Positions 62,212 to 64,000 of a stretch of DNA of 64,000 nt are shown in pieces. Below the pieces are notes generated by a model, which had not been told where the DNA came from, did not search any database, and worked only from the letters and a program-made list of their open reading frames with translations. Each line of letters starts with the position of its first letter. Position 1 is the first letter of the stretch. This stretch comes from an uncultured Hyphomicrobiales bacterium (GTDB taxonomy: Bacteria > Pseudomonadota > Alphaproteobacteria > Rhizobiales > Xanthobacteraceae): the NCBI GenBank assembly GCA_903878085.1, contig CAIRGJ010000046.1, positions 124,001-188,000 of the forward strand, written 5' to 3'. Made by a program: the position numbers and the translations under genes.

Positions 62212-63453
62212 CTACGACTTCATCGGCGGGTAGTTGCGCGAATAGACCGGCGCCGCCAGGAACTTTTTCTCGTCATAGGTCCAGAACTGACTGATGTTGT
62301 GATAGGTCTTGACCGTCTTGTTGACGTATTTGCCATTCGCCTTTTCGAGATGGCGGATGAAGAAGTCGCCGACCACGTTGCCGAAATGGTCGTACTTGAT
62401 CGCGCCGCGCGGCGTGTCCTTCAGTTCGACCGAACGCAGGGCCTTGATGAAGGCGTCCTTGTCGTCGGACTTGCCGTTGCTCTTTTCCAACCCGGCGGCG
62501 ACCGTCTGGGCGGCGACATAAAGTCCCGCGGCGTAGAAGCCCGGATCGACGCCATAGTCCTTCTGCATCGCCGCGACGAAGCGCTTGTTGCCGTCGGTGT
62601 CGAGGTCGAGCGTGTAGGGGCAGGATGAGTACATGCCGAGCGCCTCGTCGCCGAAGCTGCGCAGCAGCGCATCGTCGCCGCCGGTTTCGCCGGTCACCAC
62701 CGGGTATTTCAGGCCGGCCGCGGCGTAGGTCTTCAGGAAGCGCAGCGGGTTCGAGCCGGCAAAGCCCTGGCACACGCCGTCGCAGTCGCCGATCTGAGCG
62801 ACGAAAGGCGTGTAATCCGGCGTCACCAGTGGCGGCCAGATTTTGTTGACGATCTTGCCACCGGCTTCCTCGAAGGTCTGCTGGAAGCCGCCCATCTGTT
62901 CATGACCGAAGGCGAAGTCTTCGGAGATCGTCACAATCCGCTTCAGCTTTAGTTCTTTGGCGGCGAAATCGGCCATCGGATGCATCGCTTGTGCGGAGGT
63001 GGCCGACGGGCGCAGGAAGTAGGGGTTCGGCCGGCGCTGCGTCATGTCCTCGGCGCCGGCGAGGCTGAGCATCGGCGTCTTCTGCTCGGTGATGTAGTCG
63101 GTGACGGCGAGCAGCTCGAAAGCGGCGAGCGGCCCGAGAATGGCATCGACCTTTTCGCGCTCGATCAGTTCCTGGGCCTTGGTCTTGGTGCCGGCCGGAT
63201 TGCCGCCGGTGTCGGCGGAGATGAATTCAACCTTGCGGCCGGCGAAGGTGTAGTTCTTTTCCTTCAGGTAAGTGACGACGCCCTGCTCCATCTGGATACC
63301 GCCCTGCGCCAGCGGGCCGGTCTTGACGGTGAGCAGGCCAAGCTTGAACGGTGCGGCTTGCGCGAGTGCCGGCGTCGGAAATTTGAATGTTGCGAGCGCT
63401 GCGCCGGCAGCGGTACCGGCCATGAATTTACGGCGAGAGAGCTTACGAGACAT
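62212..63453 (-). CDS. Liv-type ABC substrate-binding protein (second cluster)
   Basis: 413 residues from ATG 63453 (GGGAG upstream); the frame is open to 63567 but MSRKLSRRKFMAGTAAGAAL gives a proper Tat-like signal (RRKFMAG). Mature domain: FKLGLLTVKTGPLAQGGIQM, VDAILGPLAAFELLAVTDYI and SEDFAFGHEQMGGFQQTFE. It is the receptor of the second liv cluster. A 252-base gap follows on its 5' side, before a further livF. Confidence 0.94.
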   Translation of the reverse strand: MSRKLSRRKFMAGTAAGAALATFKFPTPALAQAAPFKLGLLTVKTGPLAQGGIQMEQGVVTYLKEKNYTFAGRKVEFISADTGGNPAGTKTKAQELIEREKVDAILGPLAAFELLAVTDYITEQKTPMLSLAGAEDMTQRRPNPYFLRPSATSAQAMHPMADFAAKELKLKRIVTISEDFAFGHEQMGGFQQTFEEAGGKIVNKIWPPLVTPDYTPFVAQIGDCDGVCQGFAGSNPLRFLKTYAAAGLKYPVVTGETGGDDALLRSFGDEALGMYSSCPYTLDLDTDGNKRFVAAMQKDYGVDPGFYAAGLYVAAQTVAAGLEKSNGKSDDKDAFIKALRSVELKDTPRGAIKYDHFGNVVGDFFIRHLEKANGKYVNKTVKTYHNISQFWTYDEKKFLAAPVYSRNYPPMKS

Positions 63454-63705
63454 TGCATTTCTCCCATGATCGCCCCTCGAGGGGCTGAATTTTTGATTGG
63501 CCTGCTCGACCATTTTTTGTCGTTGAGCAGATTTCATCTGCGCGCCGGCAACCCTACGCCGGTGCATCGAACCGCGCCATCATCGGCAAGCGCTTCCACG
63601 ATGTAAGGCCCGATTGCTCGAGGCCGCGCGGCAGCCGGCTTCGCCTGTTGCGAGACGGTGGCAAGTCAGGCCCTTGTAATTTTCGCAGCGCCGCTTGGCG
63701 GCGCA

Positions 63706-64000
63706 CTAAATGCCGAGATAGCTCGACTTGATCTCGTCGTTGGCCCGAAGTTCGGCCGGCTTGCCGGAATAGACCACCTGGCCCTTACTCATGACATGGA
63801 CGAAGTCGACCAGCTTGAGCGCCAGGTGCGCGTTCTGCTCGACCAGCAGGATCGACAGGCCTTGCTCCTTGAGCTTTCCAATCGCTTCCCACAGGCCCTG
63901 AATAATGATCGGGGCCAGGCCTTCAGACGGCTCGTCCATGATCAGACAATCCGGATTGGTCATCAGCGCGCGGCCGATTGCCAGCATCTGCTGCTCGCCG
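63706..64000 (-). CDS. livF: Liv-type ATPase LivF, third copy (5' part beyond window)
   Basis: About 98 C-terminal residues are visible. The end of the ABC signature (GEQQMLAIGRALM) is at the right border, followed by Walker B CLIMDEPSEGLAP and the switch region ILLVEQNAHLAL. It lies upstream of the receptor gene and has the same orientation, so the cluster at the right edge may hold a second pair of ATPases or a neighbouring importer. Confidence 0.92.
   Translation of the reverse strand, partial: GEQQMLAIGRALMTNPDCLIMDEPSEGLAPIIIQGLWEAIGKLKEQGLSILLVEQNAHLALKLVDFVHVMSKGQVVYSGKPAELRANDEIKSSYLGI

Overview
The window is GC-rich DNA from an alphaproteobacterium of the order Hyphomicrobiales, most like the Bradyrhizobium/Afipia/Pseudolabrys neighbourhood (Nitrobacteraceae/Xanthobacteraceae). 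This is inferred from gene content (lgt next to a MidA-type methyltransferase, a UvrB with a long N-terminal extension, many Bug/TctC receptors and Liv-type ABC cassettes) and from dispersed palindromic repeats of the kind common in that group. About 67 protein genes are supported. I saw no rRNA, tRNA or CRISPR array.

Layout. 1-7 kb: housekeeping block with a MidA-like methyltransferase (cut by the left edge), lgt, a UbiK-like protein, rplY (with a good promoter and an attenuator-like leader), pth, ychF, then an overlapping MaoC-MaoC-MFS operon. 7-13 kb: small exported or membrane proteins of unknown function, with a dense palindrome array near 12.2 kb. 13.0-13.7 kb: an AT-richer island carrying a broken reverse-transcriptase-like gene. 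13.7-20.6 kb: uvrB, then a Bug receptor coupled to a lactonase-like amidohydrolase, a MetE-like protein and an ABM monooxygenase. 20.6-31.6 kb: two CorA/ZntB-type transporters, an ABC exporter, two glutathione transferases, a frameshifted CWC protein, SemiSWEET, an MBL hydrolase, a shrunken PhyH remnant and a GT87 membrane glycosyltransferase. 31.7-43.5 kb: an aspartate-type aminotransferase, an NMT1-type receptor, an EF-G-like GTPase, a large HExxH protein, MsrP, a DUF2189 protein, a PAS chemoreceptor, CreA and HdeD. 43.5-48.5 kb: a tripartite tricarboxylate transporter locus (tctA, tctB, two Bug receptors) interrupted by two DUF559 nuclease cassettes, each bracketed by GC-rich inverted repeats. 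48.6-64 kb: a cyclase, a DUF1330 protein and two Liv-type ABC importers, with a cupin, an FAD monooxygenase, an amidohydrolase and a membrane protein between them; a third LivF runs off the right edge.

Overall this is the genome of a scavenger of small organic molecules: six periplasmic receptors (three Bug, two Liv, one NMT1) sit beside catabolic enzymes (MaoC hydratases, amidohydrolases, FAD monooxygenase, cyclase, GSTs). No gene in the window looks like a DNA-binding transcription regulator.

The most unusual feature is the pair of DUF559 nuclease cassettes at 45.5-46.0 and 47.1-47.6 kb. They look like small mobile units made of a nuclease gene and flanking palindromes. Next come the five-copy palindromic repeat family pressed against gene borders, the rplY leader, the HExxH fusion protein and the reverse-transcriptase relic.
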